A stretch of 64,000 nt of DNA from Halichoerus grypus (lineage: Eukaryota; Chordata; Mammalia; Carnivora; Phocidae), in contig NC_135715.1 in NCBI RefSeq assembly GCF_964656455.1, forward strand, positions 77,761,414 to 77,825,413. Reading direction: 5' to 3'. Position 1 is the first letter of the stretch. Every line of letters begins with the position of its first letter. The notes below the pieces were generated by a model, which saw nothing but the letters and a program-made list of their open reading frames with translations, had not been told where the DNA came from and ran no database searches. The translations under genes were made by a program, and so were the position numbers. This document shows, piece after piece, positions 38,576-51,345 of the stretch.

Positions 38576-39427
38576 ACTGAGCAGCCACCTCATTCGCATG
38601 ACTTCCCTCTCTTCACCTGGTCCTTTGCTATCAAAGCTATTGGCCTTCCTGAAGCTATTGGCCTTCCTGCGATCCCACAGTCCGAAACTACTGGAAATGA
38701 TGGGTCCACACATTAGTAATGCCCAAGATCTGAGTTGGGCCTCTTCCCAAGTCACACTTCTCTTACTGCTTCCATTACAGTAGACCTCCTCGTCCCAGGA
38801 TGGCTGTTGCTGTCACAGGTAAGTTAGACCAGTCCTAGAGAAAGGTGGCTATTATGGGCTATAGCAGAACAGGGTCCAACAGTGCTAAAGACAGAGTGAT
38901 GCTCAGTTTGAGGGCCTGCTAGCAATACTGCCCAGAGGAGCAATGCCACTATCGACTAGATCAACATGGAAGTTTGAGGTGTAGGCTGGCCCCCAAAATA
39001 TTGTTGCCCATGCCAGGTTGGTGGCCACAAGCTATGGAATTGATCTGCCTCTGCCTTCCAATAAGATATCAACAAGGGAAAACATTTCCTGAAGATATTT
39101 TCATGAACACGTAGAGCATTTATTTTTATATCACATTTTTTATTGTCAATCAAAGGCAACAGATTCATCTTGTGGTCACCTTTCATTTATAGAAACTGGA
39201 TGCACGTTACATAAGAATTAATCAGTAAAGACAGGTAAGAAAAAAAAAGAGCTGAAGACAGGAAATGTAGCTTCATGATTATTTGGTAAGAAGTAAACAA
39301 CATTAAACCCAACATGGCAGGCTTGGTTTTGCTAGTCTATATTTAGAAGGCTAAATTATTAAAGCCTAATAGCAAGATGGTGTCTTTAAAAAACACATAA
39401 AATTTTTATCTAGAAGAAATTATTTAT
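38576..39427. other. Non-coding interval, nothing recognised
   Basis: No repeat or gene supported. A short direct repeat (about 18 bases, CTATTGGCCTTCCTG type) occurs near 38636-38670. Confidence 0.45.
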
Positions 39428-39525
39428 CTAGGAGTCGGTAGACCTGGGTTCTACTGCTAGATCCATCACAAAAACTTCAAGTCTCTGGGATAATTTGATT
39501 TCCTTTGTAAAATTAAAGAGCTAAA
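39428..39525 (+). repeat. MIR SINE fragment
   Basis: GTAGACCTGGGTTCTACTGC, CTAGATCCATCACAAAAAC and CTTCAAGTCTCTGGGATAAT are central MIR landmarks. Confidence 0.65.
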
Positions 39526-39769
39526 AAATAATTTCAAAAGTTTCTTCCAAATCCAAAATTATATAATTCCTTTATTCAAAAAAGAGATTTCAAATTTCAC
39601 CTTTTACTTTCATTAACACTAGTTTTATTTACCAATATATTGTCTTGTTTTCATTGTGCGTACACAAATCAACTATTATCCCACCAATAGTTAGAGGAAG
39701 GTTAGGTTTAAAAGAAGCAATATATTAGTAGGGTGGTTGGCTGACTTCCTCCCTGGGAGGGAGCGCAGC

Positions 39770-39925
39770 ACCAGAGTTAAGAAGGAAGACTGGGATAGGA
39801 CTCTCCTTGGGCAAGTCTCTGGGCCTCCGTCGCCTGTGCAGGCAAGTGTAGTGACTTACCTCCTCGGGCTGCTGGGAAATTAAATGAGCTCCTGCACGGT
39901 GAGCATGATGGCAGGTGCCAGGCAT
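39770..39925 (+). repeat. MIR SINE
   Basis: GGGCAAGTCTCTGGGCCTCC, CTGGGAAATTAAATGAGCTC and GGCAGGTGCCAGGCATG follow the MIR 3' half. Confidence 0.75.
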
Positions 39926-41394
39926 GTGGCATCAGTTATGTTGGCCATTATCACACCACACTTAATTTCTAAGAAAAAAACCTGTTCTTTTTGTTAGCAT
40001 ACAAGAAATTTGCAGAATCTCATACCAAAACCTATCATTAAAAAAAGAGTATCTTATTATAAGGTCAATTAAATCAGCATTCAAATATTACTGCGTATAA
40101 TGGACAAATGGGTCTTCTTCCCTTGTCATTATTACAAATATAAGAATAATATCTTTTCCCCATTCAGATAACCCTTCTATTCCCCAAGAGCCTGATGTAT
40201 TTTTCCCAAGTATTTTCTTTAAATATCTTGAGCGCAGGAAATAATCCCAGTTAAAATGTGATGTGCTTTATAGGAAATAGTAATTATGATGTAGTTTTAC
40301 AATCTTAAACTTTATTAGGGAAAATTTATATACACTTTGTCATCTCCAATATTATTTTTAAAAGCATCACATTTTAAGGTAGATTTTACTATAATTATTA
40401 TTATTATCCATAATAATAATAATTATAACCATTGGCCCTTGGCAGCTGCTCAGAGAAGCTAGAGACTCAATAAGCTTCTTCGAGTTTAGCATTTTCACGC
40501 AACATATAATTTTAAAATACTGAAAATAGATTTGAACACTAGTAATTCTATATTTGTTTCCTTAATAGTGTTGTGACGTAATAGATTTCTTCCCTATTTA
40601 AGTTGTTTCTTGCAGCTGCACACACTGCAATTATTCAAAACTCTGGAATTTGCATTAGACTTAGATACAGAAATGCCAGTAAATCGTACTCGAGTTTGGA
40701 GTACAGTGTATCAATTAACACTGTTGGTCCTGACAGCTTTATTATGCTTCTTAATCCAACTTATTTCAGAGCTTAGAGACAAATATATATATATGCACAT
40801 ATATATATTTTCATATTATAACACCATATTAAAGAGAAAGCTAGCAATAAAAGAAATAACAAAATTAATAATTGTAATAAGAATTTAAAATACATAAATC
40901 CACTAATGTTACACATCCTAAATGTTCTAGAATTGATCATTTCACCTGAGTACCATTATCAATACTTACCAGAGAGAAATCTGAAAGTGCTCAACTGCTT
41001 CAAAGGATCCTACTGAAATGATAGCATATGTGCCTTATAAAGTTTTCCAAAAATCATTCACTTTTCTCAATCCTGTTTGACTTACATTTTTTCAAATATC
41101 TTCCTTTATATATAAATACATATACTCTGTGCTACCTCTATCCAAACTCATATCCGTACACATCATCAAAATTAGTCAATTGAGTTTTTAAAAACTCATA
41201 GTAGGACTTGTGACATCTAGTGGCTCCCAAATCTTAGTGCACCTAGGAATGAGCTAGGAGCTTCCAATCCAGCAGAGCTGCAGTCTAGACAGTCTGAAAG
41301 GTCCTCTCACCATGCAACAAATAAATTCCGCATAAAAAGCCATTTTTGCCACATTGCTGGGCTTTCAGGAATTAAGTTGTGGTCATCATTCCTA
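39926..41394. other. AT-rich interval with palindrome
   Basis: Mostly AT-rich sequence without recognisable genes. It contains the palindrome at 40390-40427 and an (AT)n patch near 40781-40810. A short segment at about 41209-41300 resembles a MER5-type core but is too decayed to name. Confidence 0.5.
40390..40427. repeat. Perfect AT-rich palindrome, 18-bp arms
   Basis: The left arm TATAATTATTATTATTAT and right arm ATAATAATAATAATTATA are exact reverse complements separated by CC. It can form a hairpin or cruciform. It looks like an (ATT)n run meeting an (ATA)n run. Confidence 0.95.
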
Positions 41395-41810
41395 AGGGTT
41401 ACCAATATCTGGTTCTCCTTTTCTTCTTGAGCCTATGGAAGATTGTATTTCCCCAGTCCCCTGCAGCTGGAGGAAGCATATAACTCCCCCAATAAATATG
41501 AGCTGGATGACAAGTGTCACTTTTGAGTTGATAGAGTAAAGGTTTTATATATAATTCTCTATGCTCTCTTTTCCTTTTACACCATGAAAGCAGAGGCCTC
41601 ACATTGAGATGGTGGAACCATTAAGAACAAAGTCACCTGGGCTGCTTAGTCACAGCATGGAGGACAGGTGCCCTGGCAGGTACTGTGATCTGCATCAGGC
41701 CTTATGTGGGTGAGAGATGAACTTTTGCTGTTTTAAACCACTGAGACTTTTGGAATTGTTTGTTAACACAATGTAGCTTAGTCTATTCTAACTGATTTGT
41801 AATATAAACT
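41395..41810 (+). repeat. LTR-like old repeat, family uncertain
   Basis: CCTGCAGCTGGAGGAAGCAT, GTTTTAAACCACTGAGACTT, TTGGAATTGTTTGTTAACAC and TAGCTTAGTCTATTCTAACT resemble the 3' half of an old ERVL-type LTR. No internal retroviral genes are present. The class is assigned from memory. Confidence 0.5.
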
Positions 41811-42245
41811 GACAAGGAAGAAAAATAAGCAGTGAGCTATAAAAAGTAAAGTGCTGCATTGCATGGCAATAAATATTAATATCAATCTAGCCCTCATGAA
41901 GGGAGGGGGGTTGAAATAAAGACATGAGGATTTAGCCAGAGACTCAACAAGTGTCCAGTGAAACCCCTATCTTCCAGATGAAACAAATATCCTCAATTGA
42001 AGTCCCCAGGTTTTCCATATATTAACCAACCAACTATGAGTTTCTCAATCAAAAATCACAAAATCAAAAGAGAAAAGATAAATCCCCACGAATGAGAGTC
42101 AGCAGAAACAACAAACAACAGGGACTTTAGATATTTAAATTACTACAGAGTGGACCATAGATTATAAAATACTTATATATTTGATGTTTAAATGGAATCA
42201 CCAAAATTAGCAAGCAATAAGAGACTATTAAAAAGAAAATATTTA

Positions 42246-42971
42246 ACAACAAATGTTGGAGAGGTTGTGGAGAAAGGGGAACCCTCTTACACTGTTGGTG
42301 GGAATGCAAGTTGGTACAGCCACTTTGGAAAACAGTGTGGAGGTTCCTCAAACATTTAAAAATAGAGCTACCCTATGACCCAGCGATTGCACTCCTGGGT
42401 ATTTACCCCAAAGACACAGATGTAGTGAGAAGAAGAGCCATATGCACCCCAATGTTCATAGCAGCAATGTCTGCAATAGCCAAACTGTGGAAAGAACCGA
42501 GATGCCCTTCAACAGATGAATGGATAAAGAAGATGTGGTCCATATATACAATGGAATATTACTCAGTCATCAGAAAGGGTGAATACCCAACTTTTACATC
42601 AACGTGGATGGGACTGGAGGAGATTATGCTAAGTGAAATAAGTCAAGCAGAGAAAGTCAATTTTCATATGGTTTCACTTATTTGTGGAACATAAGGAATA
42701 GCATGGAGGACATTAGGAGAAGGAAGGGAAAAATGAAGGGAGGGAAATCGGAGGGAGAGACGAACCATGAGAGACTATGGACTCCGGGAAACAAACAGGG
42801 TTTTAGAGGGGAGGGGGAGGGGGGATTGGTTAGCCTGGTGATGGGTATTAAGGAGGGCACGCACTGCATGGAGCACTGGGTGTTATACGAAAACAATGGA
42901 TCGTGGATCACTACAACAAAAACTAATGATGTATTGTATGGTGACTAACATAACATAATAAAATTTAAAAA
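42246..42971 (+). mobile_element. Young L1 3' end, about 0.73 kb, full TSD
   Basis: It is nearly identical to 35185-35905 of the other young L1, from AATGTTGGAGAGGTTGTGGA to AACATAATAAAATTTAAAA. A 16-bp perfect duplication AAAAAGAAAATATTTA flanks it (42230-42245 and 42972-42987). The 128-codon frame at 42311-42694 is the ORF2 C-terminus and is still open, but it has no domain capable of transposition. Confidence 0.95.
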
Positions 42972-45478
42972 AAAAAGAAAATATTTAAAAATAAAAATTA
43001 ACAATTGCTAATTTAAGACATTAATGTATTTAAGAGAATTATTAGTTTACACTTTAGGGCACACAATGTATAAAGATGTCATTTTGTAACATTAACATTG
43101 AAAGTGGAGGCACAGAGCTGTGAAAGAGCAGTTTTGTATGTTATTGAAGTTAAACTGGTATAAATTCAAATTAGAATATTATAATTTTAGGATATTAAAT
43201 GTAATCTTAGGTAATCACAAAAAAATAGATATAGATAATACACAAAAGGAAATGAGAAAGGAATTTAAACATTTCACTACAAAAAAATACTCAGCTAAGC
43301 ACAGAAGAAGACAGTAATGCAATAAATGAGGGACAAAAAAAGTCATAAGGTATATAGAAAATAAATAGCACAATGACAGTAGTAAGTTCCTTCTTATCAG
43401 CAATTACTTTAAAGGTAAATGGATTAAACTCTCCAATAGAAAGACAGAGATTGGCAGAATGGATAAAAACACATAATCCAACTATATGCTGTCTACAAGA
43501 GACTCACCTGAGATCCAAAGACACAGACAGGTTGAAAGTAGACGAATATAAAAAGATATTCCTGCAAATAGTAACCAAAAGAGAGCAGATGTGGCTATAC
43601 TAATATCAGACAAAATAGACTTTAAAGCAAAAAATGAGAAGAGACAAAGGACATTATATACTAATAAAAATTTCAATACAATAAGAAGATACAATTTTGA
43701 GCACTTACACACCTGACAGACCATCAAAATACAGAAGCAAAAAAATGACAGAATTAAAGGCAGAAATAGACAGTTCTACAATAATAATTTGACTTCAATA
43801 CCCCCCTCACAATAATGGATAGAACAACCAGATAGAAGATAAATAAGGAAAAAAGGACTTGAACAGCACAATAAACCAACTGGGTCTAAAATTCATATAC
43901 AGAACACTCCATCCTAAGAACAGCACACACATTCTTCTTAAGTGCACATTGCACATTTTCCAGGATAAACCATATGTTAAAAGTAGTCTCGGTAAATTTT
44001 TAAAAATAGATGTCATTCAAGATATCTTCTCTGACCACAATGGTGTGAAGTTAGAAATCAATAGCAAAAGGAAAACTGGAAAATTCACAGAACTGTGGAA
44101 ATTAAGCAACATACTGTTAAATAATTAATGAGTCAAAAAAGAAAGCACAAGGGAAATTATAAAATACTTAGGAATGAATGAAAATGAAAACACAACAAAC
44201 CAAAACATGGGATAGAGTAAAAGCAGTGTCAAGGGGGAGATTTATAGCTATAAATACTTACATTTAAGAAACAAGAAAAATATAAAATCAACAACCTAAC
44301 TTTACAACTTAAAATACTAGGGTAAAAAAGAACTAAACCCAAAATTAGCAGAAGGAAGAAAATAATAAAGATTAGAGCAAATAGGGAATAGAAAAAAAAT
44401 AGAGAAAATCAATGAAACCAAAAGTTGGATCTTCAAAAATATCAACAAAATTAACAAAACTTATCTAGATGAACTAAGAAAAAAGAGGAAAAACTCAAAT
44501 TATTAAAATCAGAAATGGAAGTGGGAACATTACTATCAATTCTACAGAAATAAAAAGGATTTTAAGGGAGTGTTATGAACAACTGTACACCAACAAATTG
44601 GATAACCTAGATGACATAAACAAATTCCTAGATCACAAAACCTACCAACATTAAATCACAAAGAAATAGAAAACCTGAATAAACCTACAACTAGTAAGGA
44701 GATTGAATCAGTAGTTTTAAATCTCCCAACAAAGAAAAGCCCTACACCTAATGACTCCTTTGGTGAGTTCTACCAAACATTTAGAGAAGAACTAGTACTA
44801 ATCCTTCCCAAACATTTCCAAAACATTGAAGAGGAGAAAACATTTTCTAATTCATTCTATGAAGCCAGCACTACCAAAGATGAAGACACAATAAGAAAAG
44901 AAAACTGCAGACCAATATCCCTTATGAATATTGATGCAAAAATCCTCAACAAAATACTAACAAATAGAATTCAGCAGCATATTAAAAGTATTATGCATCA
45001 TGACCAAGTGAGGTTTATTTATGGAATTCAAGAATGCTTCAATATATGAAAACCGATCAATGTGATAGGCCACATCAAGAGAATGAAGGGGGAAAACCAC
45101 ATGAGCATCTCCATTGATGCAGAAAAAGCACTTGACAAAATTCAACACCCTTTCATGATAAAAACACTAACCAAACTAGGAATAGAAGAAAACTACCTCA
45201 ACATAATTAAAGATATATATGAAGATTCCATAGCAAACATCATACTCAATAGTAAAAGATAGAAAGCTTTTCCTCTAAAATTAGGAACAAGGAAAAAATG
45301 TCCATTTTCACCATTTCTATTCAACACAGTACTAGAAGTTCTAGCCAGAACAATTAGGCAAAAAAAGAAAAGAAAAGAGAAAAGAAAAGAAATAAAATGT
45401 GTCCAAATTGGAAAGGAAGAAGTAAAATCATGTCTGTTTGCAGGTGATATCAAAAAAAATAAAAAACCCTAAAGATTT

Positions 45479-45661
45479 GGGCGCCTGGGTGGCTCAGTTG
45501 GTTAAGCATCTGCCTTCGGCTCAGGTCATCATCTCAGGGTCCTGGGATCGAGCCCTCTGTCTGGCTCTCTGTTCAGCAGGGAGTCTGCTTCTCTCTCCCT
45601 CCCTCTCTCTCTCTCCCCCTCTCTCTTCTCTCTCTCAAGTAAATAAATAAAATCTTTTTTT
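45479..45661 (+). mobile_element. Can-SINE
   Basis: GGGCGCCTGGGTGGCTCAG head, long CT-rich middle and AAATAAATAAAATC tail. A 17-bp perfect duplication AAAAACCCTAAAGATTT flanks it (45462-45478 and 45662-45678). It interrupts the old L1 ORF2 in the RT region. Confidence 0.97.
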
Positions 45662-45674
45662 AAAAACCCTAAAG

Positions 45675-45679
<5 letters not shown>

Positions 45680-45707
<28 letters not shown>
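45680..45707 (+). repeat. (CA)n microsatellite
   Basis: About 14 CA units lie directly after the SINE duplication inside the old L1; probably length-variable. Confidence 0.95.
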
Positions 45708-48232
45708 CTGTTAGAACTAATAACAAAGTAACAGGATACAAAGTCAACATACAAAAATCAGTTGCATTTCTATACATGAACATGAAATCTGAAAAGGAAA
45801 TTACAAAAACCAATTTCATTCTCAATATTAACAAAAAGAATAATATACTTAGAAATTAACTTAACCAAGGAGGTGAAAGACTTGTACAATGAAAACTGCA
45901 AAACATTTCTGAAAGAAATTAAAGAAGATGTAAATAAATGAAAACACATTCCTCCTTTAAGGATTAGAACACTTAATATTATTAAAGTGTCAATGTCAAT
46001 ACTACTCAAAATTGTCTGCAGATTCAATGCAATCCCTATCAAAATCTCAATAATGGAAAAAAAATCTCAATAATGTTTTTTGCAGAAATAAAAAAGCCCA
46101 TCCTAAAATTCATGTGGAATCTCACAGGATCCCAAATGATTTCAAAACCATCTTGAAAAAGAAGAACAAAACTGGAAGACTCACACCCTCTGATTACAAA
46201 ACTTACCACAAAGCTGCAGTAATTAAAACAGTATGGTATTGAAATAAAGACAAACGTATATACCATTGGAATCAAATAGAGAGTCCAGAAATAAACCCTC
46301 ATGTTTATGGTCAAATGATTTTTGACAAGGGTGCCAAGACCATTTCATAGGGATAGGACTATCTCTTCAATAAACGGTGCTGGAAAAACTGAAGATCCAC
46401 ATGCAAAACAATGAAATTGGATCCTACCTAATACCATATACAAAAATTAACTCAATATGGATTAAAGATCTAAATATAAAAATATAAAATAATAAAATTA
46501 TTAGAAGAAAGTATAGAATAAAACTTCTAGACATTGGATTTGGCAATGATTTCTTAGATATGGCACAGAGGCACAGGTAATAAAATTAAAAATAGACAAA
46601 TAGACTTCATAAAAATTTAAAAATTTTTGCGGATCAAAAGACATTAGGAACAGAGTAAAAAGTCAACTTACATAATGGGAGACAATATTTCAAATCATAT
46701 ATCTGATAAGAAATTAAATCTAGAATATAGAGAAACTTGAATAAACATTTCAAAGGTCAAAAGCCAAAAGACTTGAATAGACATTTCTCCAAGGAAGATA
46801 CGGCCAATGACACATGAAAAAATGCTCAACTTTACTAATCACCAGGGAAATGCAAATCAAAACTACAATGAGATATCACCTCACACCCATATGGATGACT
46901 ACTATTAAAAAAAAGAAGAAGAAGAAGACAATAAGCATTGGCAAGAATATGGAGAAATTGGAACCTTTGCACTATTGGTGGGAATGTAAAATGGTACAGT
47001 TTTACATTTTTGTGGCACATTTGTTGTGTGGCACAACAATGTGACTGTATTTAATACCACTCAGCTGTGCACTTAAAAATGGTCAGGATGATAAGTTTTA
47101 TGTTAAGTGCATCTTACTAAAATAAAAAATTAATAAAACATTAATAACAGTTGTTAAAAATTTTTAAACCCAATAAATAAAACAGCAGAAAACATAGCTG
47201 AAGAGAAAAGTCAGTGAACTGGAAGACTGATCTGAAAAAAAATACTCAGAATGCATATAGAAATATACGAAAGTGGAAAATTTGAAAGAAGCATTAATAA
47301 ATATGGAAGAATGGAAAGTAAATGTCTAATAGAAGGCAAAAACTATCAGAATGGAGAAAAGACAGGAGTTGAAAGGTAATGACAGAGTTTTCCAGAAAGA
47401 CATGAATTCACAGATATTGGAAGCAAACATGTTTTGAACATGAAAAATTTTTAAAAATCCCCAGCTAGACACATCTTAGTAAACTATTGTTTGCCACAGA
47501 TAAAGAGACTATCTTAAGAGCAAAAGGACAGATCGCCAAGAACCCACAACGGGATTGTGAGCAAACGTCTCTGAAGCAATAACAGAAGTAGGAAGGCAGT
47601 AGAATATCTTGAAAAATCTAAGAATAAATAATTATCAGTCCAGAATTGTGTACCCAGAAAAGTTGTATTTCAAGACAAAGCTCAAAATAATGTCCTGATA
47701 AATTAAAAAGCCAAGTATTTGCCAGGTATAGGCTACACTAGAGGAACTTATAAAAGATGTATCCAGGAAAAGGGAAAATGATCTCAGAAGGAGGGACTGA
47801 GATGAAGGAAGGAACAGTGGGCAAATAACTTGCTTAGAATGCAGGGAAATCTTTTGAATCAATGATAATGTTTGATTTGGAAAGATAAGGCTAGAATAAA
47901 ATGTTGAATAAAAGAGATCGTGTAAACCGGGATAAAGTGATCAGACCTGAAGTGTTCTAAGGACCTGAACTGTTCAAAAGAAGAGGGATAAAATATTAAC
48001 TTTTAATGTTGATAAATATGCATAAGATTTCAAATATGAAAACAGAATGTATCATTTCCAACCAGTAGACAGAAAGTGAATTAAATGAACAATTTTTTTT
48101 TTAAATAGCAATACTTAAAAGGCAAGAAAGAAGTAAAAAAAGCATAGGAAAATGTAGTCAAATAGAAGGCACCAAGTAAGATATTTAAACAAATTTAAAT
48201 ATGTCTATAATCACAATAAACGTTAGTGAACT

Positions 48233-48434
48233 TGGGGCACCTGGGTGGCTCAGTCGTTAAGCGTCTGCCTTCGGCTCAGGTCATGATCCCGGGATCCTGG
48301 GATCGAGCCCCGCATAGAGCTCCCTGCTCTGTGGGAAGCCTGCTTCTCCCTCTCCCACTCTCCTTGCTTGTGTTTCCACTCTCACTATGTCTCTCTCTGT
48401 CAAATAAATAAAATAAAATCTTAAAAAAAAAAAA
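48233..48434 (+). mobile_element. Can-SINE
   Basis: GGGGCACCTGGGTGGCTCAG head, GGATCGAGCCCCGCAT B-box region and TCAAATAAATAAAATAAAATC tail. The duplication TTAGTGAACT flanks it (48223-48232 and 48435-48444). It is well preserved. Confidence 0.96.
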
Positions 48435-49191
48435 TTAGTGAACTAAACTTTTCAGATAAAAGACAGGCAAAACCCAGCCATATGCTGTTCACAAAAAAAC
48501 AAAACATACAGATATGGAAAATTTTAAAGTAAATTTTAACTCACTTTTACATATGGAAAAAGAATTCCAAGAAAATAATAAGCAAAAGATAGCTAGAGTC
48601 GCAATTCAGACAAAAGAAATTCTCTGACCACAAGCACTAATAAGGATACATCACTCCATGACAATAAAAAGATTCAGTGCATCAACAAATTGCTACAGTT
48701 CCAAAACTTACATGCCTCAAAATGAAAAACAAACAAATATTGCTAGAACTACAGGAAGAAAGTGACAAATTGCCATCATAAGATATGTATGTATGATTGG
48801 GGAGAGTTCAACATATTTTTTCCAAACATGAAATAAGACCGGTCACATGAACAAAAAAGCAATCGCAACTATACCTATAAAAGAATTAGAAAATACACAA
48901 ACAAGCTTGACTTATTGGACATACCTAGAATGGATCCTATAATTAGAGAATGCACATTTTTCTCAAGCACAAAGGGAATATTTACAAAAATTAAAATAAA
49001 ACAAGTCTCTACATTTAACAGAAATATTACATAGGTCACATTCTCTAAGCACAAGATAATGTATTAACAAAAAGATAAACAAAAGTCCCTATATTTGGAA
49101 ATTAAAGAAAAATTTCTGAAAATGGGTCAAAGAAGATATCATAGTAGAAAATTTAAAATATTTATAAATGAATAATAGAAACACCATATTT

Positions 49192-49285
49192 GGGGGCACC
49201 TGGCTGGCTCAGTCAGTAGAGCATGCAACTTGAGCCCCGTGCTGAGGGTAGAGTTTACTTAAAATAAATAAGTAAATAAATAAAA
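49192..49285 (+). mobile_element. Short old Can-SINE
   Basis: GGGGGCACCTGGCTGGCTCA head and GAGCATGCAACTTGAGCCCC region pass straight to AAATAAATAAGTAAATAAAT. It lacks the CT-rich middle, like the copy at 22.7 kb. Confidence 0.85.
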
Positions 49286-49409
49286 CAAATATGGGAAAGT
49301 TAAAAAAAAAAATACATACCATATTCAAAAACTTTTAGTGGCATAGGAAGAGCAGTAATTCATGAAAATCTAAAGACTTAAATGTTTATTTTAGAAAAGA
49401 ATAAAGACA

Positions 49410-49610
49410 AGGGTGCCTAGGTGGTGCCGTTGGTTAAGTCTCTGACTATTGGTTTTTGCTCAAGTCATGATCTCAGGGTCATGAGAACGAACCCCCCGTT
49501 GGGTTCCTTGTTCAGGACAGAGTCTGCTTGGGATTTTCTCTCTCCCTCTCCCTCTGCCCTCTCCTCATGCCCCCCCAAATAAATAAATAAATCTTTAAAA
49601 AAAAAAAAAA
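49410..49610 (+). mobile_element. Can-SINE, diverged
   Basis: GGGTGCCTAGGTGGTGCCG head, CT-rich middle, AAATAAATAAATAAATC and A-tail. The duplication AAGAATAAAGA flanks it (49397-49407 and 49611-49621). Confidence 0.93.
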
Positions 49611-49785
49611 AAGAATAAAGATGAAATTTAAGTGTACACTTAAGAAGTTAGTGGGAAGAAAAAAAGGTAAACAAAAAGAAATTACAAAGAAGGAAGCAAT
49701 AAAAAAGGAGGCAAAATCAATTCAATCTAAAAACAAAGAGAATAGGAAAGAAATGATGCCCTAGGATGCGTCTGATTCCTTTAAT

Positions 49786-49972
49786 CAGTGATCTGGAACT
49801 TCACCTTGCAACAGAATCATGTGGAGGGCTTGTTAAAACATGAGTTGTTCAGAATCATCCCTAAAGTTTCTGATTCAGTAGGTCCAGGACAGGCGCAAGA
49901 TTCTGCATTTCTAATAAACTGCCAAGTGGTGCTGATGCTGCTGGTCCAAGGATCAAACTTCAAGAACCACTG
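49786..49972 (+). mobile_element. MER5A (hAT-Charlie fossil)
   Basis: CAGTGATCTGGAACTTCACC at the left, GTTTCTGATTCAGTAGGTCC in the middle and CTTCAAGAACCACTG at the right match MER5A end to end. Confidence 0.92.
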
Positions 49973-50646
49973 ATCTAAGTTAATGTCTTTAAACTCTAAC
50001 CAAAATAACCATAAAAGTACTTTTAATTCTAGTCATCGAAGACAGAATACACACATGCATTTACCTTCTCTCCATTCTGAGACTGTGCTAAAATGTAAAC
50101 CCAAGTAATAATGAGACCAAGAGAAGTCCATCAGCAAGTAAGAAATCACAACAAAGTTCTGGAAGAAAACAATTAGAGTATTGGTAGCAAAGTCCATGAT
50201 GAAGAAAACCACAACTTTCTTGAAGTCAAAAGACTACTAATTACTCCTGTTAAACTCTGGACAGGATCAGAATCAATCTAGCATCTCTGATATCAGAGTA
50301 ATAGAAATTCAAGGAGGAAAAAAGAGAGAGAAAATAGAGCAAATATTTTTTTTTTCAGCGAAATACACAAGAAAATAATTTGGTTTCAATTACCTTAGGA
50401 TCTACTTGGAGAGATATATATACAAATGAAGACAACAATCTCCAAACACTGTCAAGATGGGTAGCTAGGAATGTAAGGAAAGATTTTACAAAGAAGTCAA
50501 CTCGACCTCATTCTTAAAACCACCATACGTTATACAAGTGGCAAGAGTTTAGTTCTTTTAATATCCTTTTTAATGCTTCCTCTTCCAAAGTAGTTTTTAT
50601 CATTGATGAGTGTCAAAGGTAGGTTACAAAGCCTATTGAATTACTA
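49973..50646. other. Non-coding interval, nothing recognised
   Basis: AT-rich sequence between MER5A and a Can-SINE. No repeat or gene that I can support. Confidence 0.5.
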
Positions 50647-50662
50647 AGGAGAACTGTTAATC

Positions 50663-50864
50663 TTTTTTTTTTTTTTTTTAAAGATTTTATTTATTTATTT
50701 GAGAGAGAGAATGAGATACAGAGAGCATGAGAGGGGGGAGGGTCAGAGGGAGAAGCAGACTCCCTGCTGAGCAGGGAGCCCGATGCGGGACTCGATCCAG
50801 GGACTCCAGGATCATGACCTGAGCTGAAGGCAGTCGCTTAACCAACTGAGCCACCCAGGCGCCC
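50663..50864 (-). mobile_element. Can-SINE, reverse orientation
   Basis: T-run, AAAGATTTTATTTATTTATT, then GAGCCACCCAGGCGCCC at the right. A 16-bp perfect duplication AGGAGAACTGTTAATC flanks it (50647-50662 and 50865-50880). Confidence 0.97.
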
Positions 50865-51239
50865 AGGAGAACTGTTAATCATAAGGATTTGATACAAATT
50901 AGAATTTTAAACATATTCATAACGTTAGTAGTCAAGCAGGAAAAGTAGATGAGAAATATTTTATTAGAGAAAATATTAAATAATGCAAATACATTCAAAA
51001 CAATATATTTTTACTCCAAAGACCATGGAAACCCAGGAACTACCTGAAATACACTATAGCCTGTAGATACTGACATTAGGAAAAATTCAAAATAAGTTTA
51101 TCAACTTATTACTATAAGGAAAAAATTTAAAGGATTAATTTTATTAGAGTATTAATAATAAATACTGAGTTATACTTTGGGTGTTTATATTTCTTTAAAT
51201 CTTGCTCTAAATAATATGTCATTCTTATATGCAATGTCA

Positions 51240-51345
51240 TAGACCAGTAGAGGAATATTAAAAATAATCTAGCCCTTACATTTTACCAATAAGGAAAAGG
51301 AGAGCCAGAGGTCTTATGTGATCACATTAATAGTTGTGCTGTTAT
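51240..51345 (-). repeat. MIR fragment
   Basis: CATTTTACCAATAAGGAAAA, GGAGAGCCAGAGGTCTTATG and TGATCACATTAATAGTTGT are weak antisense MIR landmarks. Confidence 0.5.

Larger units (their letters stand above)
43373..47040 (+). pseudogene. Old L1 ORF2 pseudogene
   Basis: Recognisable pieces are the endonuclease start (NSPIERQRLAEWIKT, CCLQETHL) and later endonuclease pieces (FIYRTLHPKN near 43900). The RT region reads NKFLDHK, then [13 protein letters not shown]. The FADD-type site falls near 45440 beside the Can-SINE and reads LFAGD, so the catalytic pair is lost. The ORF2 tail is [10 protein letters not shown] and [10 protein letters not shown] near 46860-47000. There are frequent stops and indels. 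Confidence 0.75.
41930..47130 (+). mobile_element. Old eutherian L1, split by younger insertions
   Basis: ORF1-type remnants lie at about 41930-42245, where TTAGATATTTAAATTACTAC and GATTATAAAATACTTATA are seen. The inter-ORF region lies at about 43050-43370. ORF2 starts near 43373 with FLSAITLKVNGLNSPIERQR and runs through [19 protein letters not shown] near 45110 to the C-terminal region at about 46990. The 3' end is AAAATGGTCAGGATGATAAG. A young L1 (42246-42971), a Can-SINE (45479-45661) and a (CA)n tract interrupt it. Many stops and indels are present. Confidence 0.8.
47190..49740 (+). mobile_element. Second old L1/HAL1-type block
   Basis: ORF1-like remnants (AGGAGTTGAAAGGTAATGAC, AGTAAACTATTGTTTGCCAC, AGAATTGTGTACCCAGAAAA) are followed by ORF2-like pieces (AAAACCCAGCCATATGCTGT, GACTTATTGGACATACCTAG, AATGCACATTTTTCTCAAGC). 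It is heavily degraded, and three Can-SINEs interrupt it. It may be one L1 or a HAL1 next to an L1. Edges are approximate. Confidence 0.65.
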
